Assembly: GCA_021323555.1 (NCBI GenBank)
Contig: JAJONP010000029.1
Span: 1-18,499 of the forward strand
Direction: 5' to 3'
Length of the DNA: 18,499 nucleotides
DNA from: Gammaproteobacteria bacterium
GTDB taxonomy: Bacteria; Pseudomonadota; Gammaproteobacteria; DSM-16500
Shown: positions 1-6,223 of the stretch, in pieces
How the letters are laid out: every line of letters begins with the position of its first letter
Position numbering within the stretch: the first letter of the stretch is position 1
Position numbers and translations under genes: made by a program
The notes under the pieces: generated by a model
Databases searched by the model: none
What the model saw: the letters and a program-made list of their open reading frames with translations, nothing else
What the model was told of the DNA's origin: nothing

Positions 1-96
1 GCTTTTGCTTTTGCTTTTGCTTTTGCTTTTGCTTTTGCTTTTGCTTTTGCTTTTGCTTTTGCTTTTGCTTTTGCTTTTGCTTTTGCTTTTGCTTTT
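1..96. repeat. (GCTTTT)16 hexanucleotide tandem repeat
   Basis: Sixteen uninterrupted copies of GCTTTT start at the first base of the window, so the tract may extend further left. No frame on either strand contains a stop in the tract, but I see no gene that it belongs to. The same unit forms the outer arm of the palindrome that follows, where GCTTTTGCT at 91-99 pairs with AGCAAAAGC at 158-166. The tract therefore looks like a slippage expansion of one palindrome arm. Confidence 0.95.
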
Positions 97-166
97 GCTG
101 GTGAGCGTTTATTTAACAGTGCAATCAAGATGGCACTGTTATAAATAAACGCTCACCAGCAAAAGC
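91..166. repeat. Long imperfect palindrome (hairpin 1)
   Basis: The left arm is 91-122 and the right arm is 133-166, with the 10-base loop AATCAAGATG. All 32 bases of the left arm pair; the right arm carries a 2-base bulge near 141-142. The arm begins GCTTTT and ends AAAAGC on both strands. There is thus no T-run after the 3' arm on either strand, and it does not look like an intrinsic terminator. A palindromic repeat element or a protein-binding site is more likely; its function is unknown. Confidence 0.85.
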
Positions 167-213
167 AGTTTCTATTTATCTATTCATTCTCTAAAAAAAT
201 AATTAAAAAGAAA

Positions 214-375
214 TTATTTTCTGGCCTTGCCGCAGGTGACCACCTGCGTACGAAGTAGGTAGGTGGTCACCTGCGGCAAGGCCAGAAAAATCATTTCAAC
301 ACTTTGAAAAATAAAGATTTCTTTAAATAGAGGGAGTAGACTCAGAGTCGTGGGGTGAGTCGCGGGGTATCTCAT
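214..375 (-). CDS. 53-residue ORF after virB11, possibly a broken gene start
   Basis: I do not recognise this product. It begins at an ATG 26 bases after the virB11 stop codon and has a strong ribosome binding site (AGGAG, eight bases before the ATG). In the vir operon this is the usual place for virD4. The first 29 codons (MRYPATHPTT at the start) lie in ordinary sequence. Codons 29-53 are read straight through the perfect 29-bp palindrome at 217-289 and end at a TAA just beyond it. There is no membrane segment of the kind expected at a VirD4 N-terminus. Possible readings are the stump of a downstream gene cut off by a palindromic element, a real small protein, or chance. The ribosome binding site is visible; the rest is inference. 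Confidence 0.3.
   Translation of the reverse strand: MRYPATHPTTLSLLPLFKEIFIFQSVEMIFLALPQVTTYLLRTQVVTCGKARK
217..289. repeat. Perfect 29-bp palindrome (hairpin 2), G/C-rich
   Basis: The arms at 217-245 and 261-289 are exact reverse complements over 29 bases, with a 15-base loop at 246-260. The core is GGCCTTGCCGCAGGTGACC, far richer in G and C than its surroundings. The arms start with TTTT and end with AAAA, the opposite of an intrinsic terminator, although a looser T-rich stretch follows on the minus strand. It sits between the vir operon and hairpin 1. Confidence 0.9.
339..370. repeat. Short palindrome and 12-base tandem repeat
   Basis: GACTCAGAGTC (339-349) is an 11-base palindrome. It overlaps a direct repeat, GTCGTGGGGTGA (347-358) then GTCGCGGGGTAT (359-370), with 9 of 12 bases identical. 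The block lies at the 5' end of the small ORF after virB11. Its role is unknown; it may be a protein-binding site or a trace of a past insertion. Confidence 0.5.
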
Positions 376-401
376 AACATTTTCTCCTCTAAAATGACCA
401 G

Positions 402-1433
402 TTAGTAATCAAACGTGACTAAGGATTCTTGGTCTTTTAAACCACACTCTGCCGCTTTATCAAAATAAATCGCTGAGATAAAACGCTTCCCTTCGGTACC
501 TCTTTTAATTTGTACAATCACATTAATAATAGATTTAGCATATTGAATAATTTCTTGACGTGATAAAGGACAGCCGCTTTGTAATGCCATCCAAGCCAAT
601 TGTTCAAAACAACCTTCAGGGCTGTCAGCGTGGAGAGTTGTAATTGAGCCTGGGTGGCCTGAATTAATTGCTCGCAAATAAGAAAAAGCTTCCTCAGCTC
701 GGATTTCAGAAACCAATAGCCTGTCTGGTCTCAACCGTAAGCTGGCTTTGAGTAAATCTAACATTGTAATATTAGAAACGCTTTTTCCTTCTTCCGTTGC
801 CAATAAATGAACACTATTGAGGTGTGAGGACATCACTTCACGGTCGGTTTCAAGAGTAATTATGCGCTCACCGAGCGGAACTTCTTGTAAGAGAGCATTT
901 AAAAAAGTCGTTTTTCCGGTTGACGTTCCTCCTGCAATCACAATATTTTTTCGTGCTAGAACCGCTTGCTTTAAAAAAAGTGCATAATAGCCTTTTTCGT
1001 AGGTGGTCAATAAAGAGCGGTCATTTTGTGACAATTGGCCTTCTTCATTCAATGTCTGTTCCTCTGTACGCTCTTCTTTAAAATAATGATGCAAAGACAC
1101 TTCTTTTGTAGCTTGCCTCCGAATAGCACAAACAAATGTACCTTTGGCGCAAGCGGGCTCTATGACAAACTGGACTCTAGCACCGTCTGGCAGTACAGAA
1201 GATAATGTCGGGCATTCTGGTGAAATTTCTCGTTGATTGTATTCGCCGACTAATGAGGCAAATTGCAATAAAAAATCTATAGAAAGACTTGGCTCATCAA
1301 ATCGTTTGAACTCCCTTTGCGTCTCGACCCACACCTCATAAGGTCGATTGATACAAATTTCATTCACACCTTCCATCGCAAAATAAGGCATAAAAGGTTT
1401 TAAATAAGTCGCGAGTGCAATCGTATTACTCAT
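402..1433 (-). CDS. virB11: VirB11 secretion ATPase
   Basis: This is the hexameric cytoplasmic ATPase of the type IV secretion system, which acts at the inner membrane to drive pilus assembly and substrate transfer. The 343-residue length is normal for the family. Visible motifs are a Walker A GGTSTGKT (residues 168-175, K174), a glutamate in TLETDRE (E195), the Walker B region LLVSEIR (E243), SGHPGS (H260) and the His box TTLHAD (H268). All expected catalytic residues are present. The start ATG overlaps the stop codon of virB10 in an ATGA, so the two are translationally coupled. It is the last recognisable gene of the operon. virD4, which often follows, is not in this window; only a short ORF and palindromes lie downstream. 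Confidence 0.95.
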   Translation of the reverse strand: MSNTIALATYLKPFMPYFAMEGVNEICINRPYEVWVETQREFKRFDEPSLSIDFLLQFASLVGEYNQREISPECPTLSSVLPDGARVQFVIEPACAKGTFVCAIRRQATKEVSLHHYFKEERTEEQTLNEEGQLSQNDRSLLTTYEKGYYALFLKQAVLARKNIVIAGGTSTGKTTFLNALLQEVPLGERIITLETDREVMSSHLNSVHLLATEEGKSVSNITMLDLLKASLRLRPDRLLVSEIRAEEAFSYLRAINSGHPGSITTLHADSPEGCFEQLAWMALQSGCPLSRQEIIQYAKSIINVIVQIKRGTEGKRFISAIYFDKAAECGLKDQESLVTFDY

Positions 1434-2512
1434 CGGTATACCTGACTAAAATCAAGGTCTTTATTCACAAATACTACAATGCGAGCGCCCTGCGGTACAT
1501 GAATCGTAGGCGGGATATGAACATCTTCGCTTAAAGTATTTTTCGCTTGCTCGGCTAAAGCTTGTGATACTCCTTCGCGATACACTGATGCCGAATTGTA
1601 TTGGTCTTTCGTACTGACCCCACTCGTGGCCGCTCCTGCGCTTATCATGCTAATTAAAATAGCACTGCCAAACCGGTCAAAGAAATGGTAATCAACTTGC
1701 CCCGTGACCCCTGCTCTGCCTAAACTGTCTGTGCCTTCCGAACCTAAGCGAATATCAACCCCGTTCGGCTCTTTAATCCGTGTCCATACCGTAAAAAGTC
1801 GGCTTTGGTTATTGCTTAAACCCGAGCGATATTCACCGATCAAATGCGAACCACGCGGGATCAGAATTTTCTCTCCTTGCTCGCCATACACATCTTGATT
1901 CACAACGGCTTCAATTTGTCCTGGCAAATCAGAATGAATGGCTACCGCCAGCGTCCCAAAAATAAATTTGCCTTGGCCGATGAGATAACGCAAGGGCTTA
2001 AAGAGCGTGGCATACTGACGCTCCGTTTGCGCCTCCCCTGCTTGCCTTAAAAAGGCTGTATTAGGATCTTCGGGCACCTGTGTCAAGTTAGAAGAGCCAT
2101 TCGTCCGCTCTGGAAAAGTAGCAGAAGCTCCTTGTATCGTATTATTGCCTCCACCTTCTAAACTTGCCGCTTGTGGCGTTTGTAACCGTTCCATAAAATC
2201 TTGGGCTTTAGCCTGTGCGATTTTCTGTTCCAGTTCACGCTGCTTATCCAAAGAATTATTAATCATTGATTTTTCTTTTTGTTCTCGAGTGATAGGGCTT
2301 GATGCGCTATAAGTTTCATCGACTTCTTGAACAGAAGATAATTTCCTCTCTTTATGGTGAATCAACCACATCTGTAAAAAAATAACGGCCAAAACCAAGG
2401 CTACTACTGGCCAAATAAATCGGTTCACATTCGACTTTTCACCTTGAAGGGGCAAAGGCGGTGCTTGTTCTAAAACCTTCTCTTCCGAATTTTTTTTAGC
2501 GTCTTTTGTCAT
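1430..2512 (-). CDS. virB10: VirB10 (TrbI-type) channel protein
   Basis: VirB10 spans inner and outer membranes and, with VirB7 and VirB9, forms the core complex of the type IV secretion channel. The 360-residue product has a short cytoplasmic N-terminus, one membrane helix (about residues 32-51), a charged Gln/Glu-rich linker to about residue 110 and the conserved C-terminal TrbI domain. The domain includes ILIPRGSHLIGEY and the glycine-rich VTGQVDYHFFDRFGSAIL stretch that leads to the outer-membrane antenna. It lies 12 bases after virB9 and overlaps virB11 by four bases. Nothing appears to be missing. Confidence 0.95.
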   Translation of the reverse strand: MTKDAKKNSEEKVLEQAPPLPLQGEKSNVNRFIWPVVALVLAVIFLQMWLIHHKERKLSSVQEVDETYSASSPITREQKEKSMINNSLDKQRELEQKIAQAKAQDFMERLQTPQAASLEGGGNNTIQGASATFPERTNGSSNLTQVPEDPNTAFLRQAGEAQTERQYATLFKPLRYLIGQGKFIFGTLAVAIHSDLPGQIEAVVNQDVYGEQGEKILIPRGSHLIGEYRSGLSNNQSRLFTVWTRIKEPNGVDIRLGSEGTDSLGRAGVTGQVDYHFFDRFGSAILISMISAGAATSGVSTKDQYNSASVYREGVSQALAEQAKNTLSEDVHIPPTIHVPQGARIVVFVNKDLDFSQVYR

Positions 2513-2524
2513 ATGTGTTTCCTC

Positions 2525-3307
2525 TTACTGCGCATTTCTTTTTTTGACCTTGTGCCAATCGGCAATGTATTTATCATTGTAGATGCTTGTGACTGTCGAG
2601 CCATTTCGCAATGTGAAAGCTTTAGCGGTACGTTCCACCACCATGTAATCTTTTTCCATTCTGTAATTCACAACTTCTTCTTGCATGTTAGGTAACACCA
2701 TAAAAATGGCAGGCAAGTCTATTTTTTCTCTAAACTTAAAATAAGTAAAAAGACCATCGTCACAAGCACGGAGAGGGGCTTGTTCTTTGTCCCCTGTAAA
2801 ACTGTATTGCAAGTTGTATTTGTGCGAATGAGTACAGAGATCGGAAGGAAGAGAAACCATTTCCAAGGCTAATTTTTTCTCGGCAAGGTTATGTGAAGGA
2901 TAAATAAATTTTAAAAAGAGAGTATCAGCCGAAGGATCCTGCTCTTTGTCTGCCACACTCAACATAAAATGGTAAGCATAGCGGTTAGAAACGATACTTA
3001 AATTGCCACTCGCATCGAATTTTTTGGCCTTAAGATATAAGTGGTTCCGTGAGATAGCAATGTCCCAAGCAGAGGCATCGCCTAAATGAACGTCACCCGC
3101 GTTAACAATCTCGTCTTCTCCTAAGATAATATCTGTTGAAACCAAGTAGTGCGCTTTAATGGCATAAATCTGATTAGGATCAAATGCAACAACCTTAGCC
3201 CTCGTATCTGTCTGAAGAGCCTGTATCGTGCCCTCCGTTAATCCGTCTTGCGTGCGCAGTATGATGATCCAGAATAAAACTCCTAAAATACCTTGTCTGT
3301 TAAACAT
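2525..3307 (-). CDS. virB9: VirB9 outer-membrane core protein
   Basis: VirB9 is a periplasmic and outer-membrane component of the secretion core complex. The protein has 260 residues. The N-terminal hydrophobic segment (about residues 5-18) is a probable signal peptide. Family hallmarks are the N-terminal beta domain with VVAFDPNQIYAI and the C-terminal CagX-like domain ending in RNGSTVTSIYND. Cysteines 158 and 182 are candidates for a disulfide within the protein or with the VirB7-like lipoprotein encoded upstream in the operon; this is inference from other VirB7-VirB9 pairs. It is nine bases downstream of virB8 and 12 upstream of virB10. Confidence 0.93.
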   Translation of the reverse strand: MFNRQGILGVLFWIIILRTQDGLTEGTIQALQTDTRAKVVAFDPNQIYAIKAHYLVSTDIILGEDEIVNAGDVHLGDASAWDIAISRNHLYLKAKKFDASGNLSIVSNRYAYHFMLSVADKEQDPSADTLFLKFIYPSHNLAEKKLALEMVSLPSDLCTHSHKYNLQYSFTGDKEQAPLRACDDGLFTYFKFREKIDLPAIFMVLPNMQEEVVNYRMEKDYMVVERTAKAFTLRNGSTVTSIYNDKYIADWHKVKKRNAQ

Positions 3308-3316
3308 AGTCTGCCC

Positions 3317-4066
3317 TCAATTGTCGGTGAATAAAGGAGAAGCTTGATAATATGTAACCTTGAATCCGAGGGGATTTAAATCACGCTCTTCTAGCGATGA
3401 TTTTGTATTTTGATAATCCCACTTCATGACCACTTGAAAATCGGCTGACTTAACATGCGTTGGGTCATCTTTGGGATGCGTTAAGATTCGAAATCGCGCA
3501 AGGGCTGTATTTGCATTCAGTTGATTAATACTCAGCACGATGACATCTTGATACCCTTCTTTACCAAGCTGATTAATCGGGCTTTCTGGATTGGTATCGA
3601 CCATTTCCGCTTCAACATTTTTTGCAATGATGGGCGCGCTCATTGCCAGGGTCGCATTAAATAACCGCTTAATATCCGTGTAGTGATATGTATTTTTAGC
3701 TTGGATATATTGGCTAATGAAATAACGCGTCATGATCCAGTTTTCAGAAAAGTGGCTTCCTTCCAGTTCTTTCAGTTGAACCACCTCCCCTGTCGTTTGA
3801 TTGAGAGTGAGAACACGATAAACAACCTTTTTCAGAGGAATCAAAAGTACAAGAGCAATGAGTGAAAGTGTTAAGAGGCCACCTAATATCACAGACAATA
3901 AACGATAACGATCACGTGAACACAGTACAGATTCATACACTTCCTCGTACCAGTGTTTAGCTTCCCTATAATAATTCCCTTCGGTTTTAAAAACCTCCTG
4001 TGAAAGCCTTTCTTTTATAATAGCTTTTGCCGCTTTTGTCTTTTCTTTTAGCTGATTAAATGGCAT
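3317..4066 (-). CDS. virB8: VirB8 inner-membrane scaffold protein
   Basis: VirB8 is a bitopic inner-membrane protein that nucleates assembly of the secretion channel. The 249-residue product has a cytoplasmic N-terminus of about 56 residues containing YYREAKHWYEE, a membrane helix at about 57-78 (LLSVILGGLLTLSLIALVLL) and a periplasmic NTF2-like domain with VVYRVLTLNQTTGEVV directly after the helix. The length is typical. The 81 bases between the virB6 stop and this start form the only long gap between the core vir genes apart from those around the small virB7-region genes. They are almost purely purine in the mRNA and are described as a separate feature. Confidence 0.93.
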   Translation of the reverse strand: MPFNQLKEKTKAAKAIIKERLSQEVFKTEGNYYREAKHWYEEVYESVLCSRDRYRLLSVILGGLLTLSLIALVLLIPLKKVVYRVLTLNQTTGEVVQLKELEGSHFSENWIMTRYFISQYIQAKNTYHYTDIKRLFNATLAMSAPIIAKNVEAEMVDTNPESPINQLGKEGYQDVIVLSINQLNANTALARFRILTHPKDDPTHVKSADFQVVMKWDYQNTKSSLEERDLNPLGFKVTYYQASPLFTDN

Positions 4067-4072
4067 CTCTAT

Positions 4073-4147
4073 TTATTCCTCTTTATTTTTCTTTCTTTTT
4101 CCTACTACTGGGTTTCTCTTTTTCTTTTTTCCCTTTTTTTCTTTTAT
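4073..4147 (-). other. In-frame Lys-rich extension of virB6 beyond an amber stop
   Basis: The sense codons directly after the virB6 TAG (4148-4150) stay open for 24 codons before a TAA at 4073-4075. They encode a strongly basic stretch (IKEKKGKKKKRNPVVGKRKK and four more residues). With this tail the gap to the virB8 ATG shrinks from 81 to 6 bases, in line with the tight spacing of most neighbouring genes. The mRNA here is nearly all purine. Either the tail was lost through a recent amber mutation, or it is made by occasional readthrough, or it is a purine-rich spacer that is open by chance because it has few T residues. Confidence 0.5.
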
Positions 4148-5131
4148 CTATTCGCCTGCATCTTTAAACCGTACCATTTTATTTTTTGAATAATTTTTTT
4201 GAGTCATCCCCGTTTTGCCCTGTATCACCGAGCGCAAAGCCGACCCACTGGTGAATAAAGCAGTACGAAGCGACTGGATGCCAGCCTTCGTCTCTCTAAA
4301 GGAAGACGAGACACTTTTTAAGCTAAAACCGGATGCAAGGGATGCACATTTTTGTGGAATTTGAACGAACAACCAAATCTGGACTAAACACGCAATAAAA
4401 AAAGGCACCAATAGCTTAAAAGAAGGTGAATCGCTATTCATGTATTGAATCGTGGTCGTTGACACGCTGAGTACGATCATGAGAACTGCACAAGTCACTA
4501 CAGGGATAAGCGCATAGGTCAATAAATGCGTGAGGTAGGAATTAAACCAACCTTTGGTCGAGTCAAAAAGTCCAAAGAAGATAAACAAAGGCGATAAAGA
4601 TAAAATAACCGTGCTTGCGATTTTCGCTAAAAAAATGAGGCCGGTCGCAATTGCAACTGCGATGAGAGACGCGAGAAAAAGGAAGCTACCAAATAAACTA
4701 TAGGTCAGATTCGTCCATCCTCCCATGCTAAATAATTTATTGGCTTCCAATAGCGCCGCTCGTAAAAACTGGTCTAACGCATCACTGATGTTAAGAGAAG
4801 CGAGAGATGTATTCTCACTTAAGGTAATGGCTTTACACAATTCAAGAGGCCCATTGGTAAAGACGTTATACACTAACAAGCAAAAGTAATCGTAATTAAG
4901 TGCCACTGTCAAAATCGCAACTAGCCTTACGATCACAAAGGGAAAATCTTTTCCTTCGCGCGACCCCCGTTGGATTTCAATAAAAACAAACCCAACATAA
5001 ATTGTCGAAAAAAGGTAAAGGACACTGGCATATTGTGCCACTAAATGGTGGTATGTACTTGCCACAAATTGAGCGCTATATTGATCCACTAAGTGGAATA
5101 GATTGCCAATGATAGATTCATTATAGGTCAT
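4148..5131 (-). CDS. virB6: VirB6 polytopic membrane protein (TrbL/VirB6 family)
   Basis: VirB6 is the polytopic inner-membrane protein that helps form the translocation path at the base of the channel. The 327-residue product has about six hydrophobic helices: roughly 32-50, 66-90, 146-166, 170-195, 202-227 and 240-258. The segment LAKIASTVILSLSPLFIFFG followed by a TKGWFNSYL motif is characteristic of the family. A soluble C-terminal region of about 60 residues ends in KMVRFKDAGE before TAG. The ATG overlaps the stop of the upstream small membrane protein gene. See the separate entry for the lysine-rich reading frame that continues after the TAG. Confidence 0.92.
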   Translation of the reverse strand: MTYNESIIGNLFHLVDQYSAQFVASTYHHLVAQYASVLYLFSTIYVGFVFIEIQRGSREGKDFPFVIVRLVAILTVALNYDYFCLLVYNVFTNGPLELCKAITLSENTSLASLNISDALDQFLRAALLEANKLFSMGGWTNLTYSLFGSFLFLASLIAVAIATGLIFLAKIASTVILSLSPLFIFFGLFDSTKGWFNSYLTHLLTYALIPVVTCAVLMIVLSVSTTTIQYMNSDSPSFKLLVPFFIACLVQIWLFVQIPQKCASLASGFSLKSVSSSFRETKAGIQSLRTALFTSGSALRSVIQGKTGMTQKNYSKNKMVRFKDAGE

Positions 5132-5340
5132 GATTTTTTGCCTGATTCTTTTCTATCAACGCCGTAATTAAAAAAATTCTTTTGTGAAACAGGAGTTGAT
5201 GATTCTCCCGCATTAAAAAACGCACGCAGCGCACTTCTTTCTCTGTACTGCTGCAACTGGTAGCCTGTAATAATGCCTACAATCAATAATAAAATGATAG
5301 AAACCGCTATTTTTAAAACGTTTTTTTTCTGAGGATTCAT
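5128..5340 (-). CDS. Small single-pass membrane protein of the vir operon
   Basis: I cannot assign a family to this 70-residue protein. It has a short basic N-terminus (MNPQKKNVLK), one membrane helix at about residues 9-26 (KIAVSIILLLIVGIITGY) and a charged C-terminal tail of about 44 residues that probably faces the periplasm. It sits between the VirB7-like lipoprotein gene and virB6, and its stop overlaps the virB6 ATG, which argues that it is a real operon member. As I recall, the Legionella LVH locus also has a small extra gene between virB5 and virB6 (lvrD); homology is not shown. An accessory assembly or entry-exclusion role is possible but unproven. Confidence 0.75.
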   Translation of the reverse strand: MNPQKKNVLKIAVSIILLLIVGIITGYQLQQYRERSALRAFFNAGESSTPVSQKNFFNYGVDRKESGKKS

Positions 5341-5366
5341 ATTCGTGTTTTCTTCCTTTTTCTTGA

Positions 5367-5525
5367 TTAATCGTTAATTGCCATTTTTGTTCCACAAAAA
5401 TCGCCTTGATAATTGCAAGGCGCTTTGATTTCTGAATAAGTACTACTGCAACCACTCATTAAATTGAATATAACTGAACACATGAGAAAAGAAAGGAAAC
5501 ACGTTATAGGTTGATTACTTGTCAT
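5367..5525 (-). CDS. virB7: VirB7-like small lipoprotein
   Basis: This 52-residue ORF encodes an N-terminal hydrophobic signal (ITCFLSFLMCSVIFNL) followed by a lipobox MSGC with the lipidated cysteine at residue 26. The mature peptide is only 27 residues and contains two further cysteines (C37 and C44, in PCNYQGDFCG). Size, lipobox and position between virB5 and virB6 fit VirB7, the lipoprotein that binds VirB9 in the outer-membrane core complex. The ATG lies 17 bases after the virB5 stop and the TAA is 26 bases before the next gene. The ribosome binding site is weak, so the start is not certain, but upstream alternatives run into stops. The assignment is by position and features, not by sequence identity. 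Confidence 0.7.
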   Translation of the reverse strand: MTSNQPITCFLSFLMCSVIFNLMSGCSSTYSEIKAPCNYQGDFCGTKMAIND

Positions 5526-5542
5526 ATAGCTATCATCTCTTA

Positions 5543-6223
5543 TCAATAATTAAAAAAATGGGCATCTTCATTCGCACGGTTTGCTTTTTCTTGTGCATCT
5601 GTCGCAACTTGCTGGACAAGCAAGGCCAATAATTTCGTTTGCTGGAGCGTCAAATTTGCTTGTTCTGATGCGAGACGGTTGTTTAAATCTATAGCCGATT
5701 TACTGTCTTTTGCCTTGTCAATTTCAGTGTGAAGTTGTGCGAGCGTCCTTGCTTCTCGGGCAGCTTGTTCAAAAGCGAGTTGCGAAGAAGCGCGAGAGGC
5801 GAGCGTCGTTTGCGCTTGTAATCGATAATAATCATTTTCAATAGGATTGGGGCTCTCAAAATGCGAATTGATTGGGAACTCATTTTCAACTTGCTGCATA
5901 AGACTAAAGAGCTTGCCATCGCGTGCGCCGTTTTTGTAAAGGGAAAGTATCTGTTGCCACGTGTCTGTCCCATTCCCCCAATTATAGGCCGTGTTATCGT
6001 AATAAAGGTTACCGTAAGAATGGGTGCCAATAAGCCCGTGACTCAGCGTTTGTAATTCGTCTAACTGGTTCAAATTCGATTTTTCAATAGAAAAATCAGC
6101 TCCTGCTATCTTTGATAAAATACTCACCATTTGAGTGATGTCTGACGCAAATACTGCTTTACCCTCAAAAAGTAAGAAAAAGAAAAATAAAAAGAATAAA
6201 AATAACATCCATTTATTTTTCAT
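5543..6223 (-). CDS. virB5: VirB5 minor pilus protein
   Basis: VirB5 is a periplasmic protein found at the tip of the conjugative pilus and involved in assembly and contact with recipient cells. The 226-residue product has a strongly hydrophobic signal peptide (about residues 5-27, cleavage probably after VFAS or nearby). The mature part is mostly helical, with long Gln/Ala-rich helices at about 135-220 (AQTTLASRASSQLAFEQAAR), as in TraC/VirB5 structures. The central GNLYYDNTAYNWG segment is typical of LVH-type members as far as I can judge. The ATG overlaps the virB4 stop by four bases. Confidence 0.88.
   Translation of the reverse strand: MKNKWMLFLFFLFFFFLLFEGKAVFASDITQMVSILSKIAGADFSIEKSNLNQLDELQTLSHGLIGTHSYGNLYYDNTAYNWGNGTDTWQQILSLYKNGARDGKLFSLMQQVENEFPINSHFESPNPIENDYYRLQAQTTLASRASSQLAFEQAAREARTLAQLHTEIDKAKDSKSAIDLNNRLASEQANLTLQQTKLLALLVQQVATDAQEKANRANEDAHFFNY

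Noticed and set aside
91..289. Two hairpins as intrinsic terminators of the vir operon
   Set aside because: Both have T-rich 5' arms and A-rich 3' arms, with no immediate T-run after the stem on either strand, so the polarity is wrong for intrinsic termination.
1..300. Linear-plasmid telomere (protelomerase-type palindrome)
   Set aside because: The palindromes are near the window edge, but they have loops, are not at the terminus and no telomere resolvase gene is seen. The edge is more simply an assembly break at a repeat.
5213..5455. 80-codon ORF between virB5 and virB6
   Set aside because: It is out of frame with, and overlaps, the lipoprotein gene and the small membrane protein gene. Its translation has no signal, domain or ribosome binding site, whereas the two shorter ORFs have clear features.
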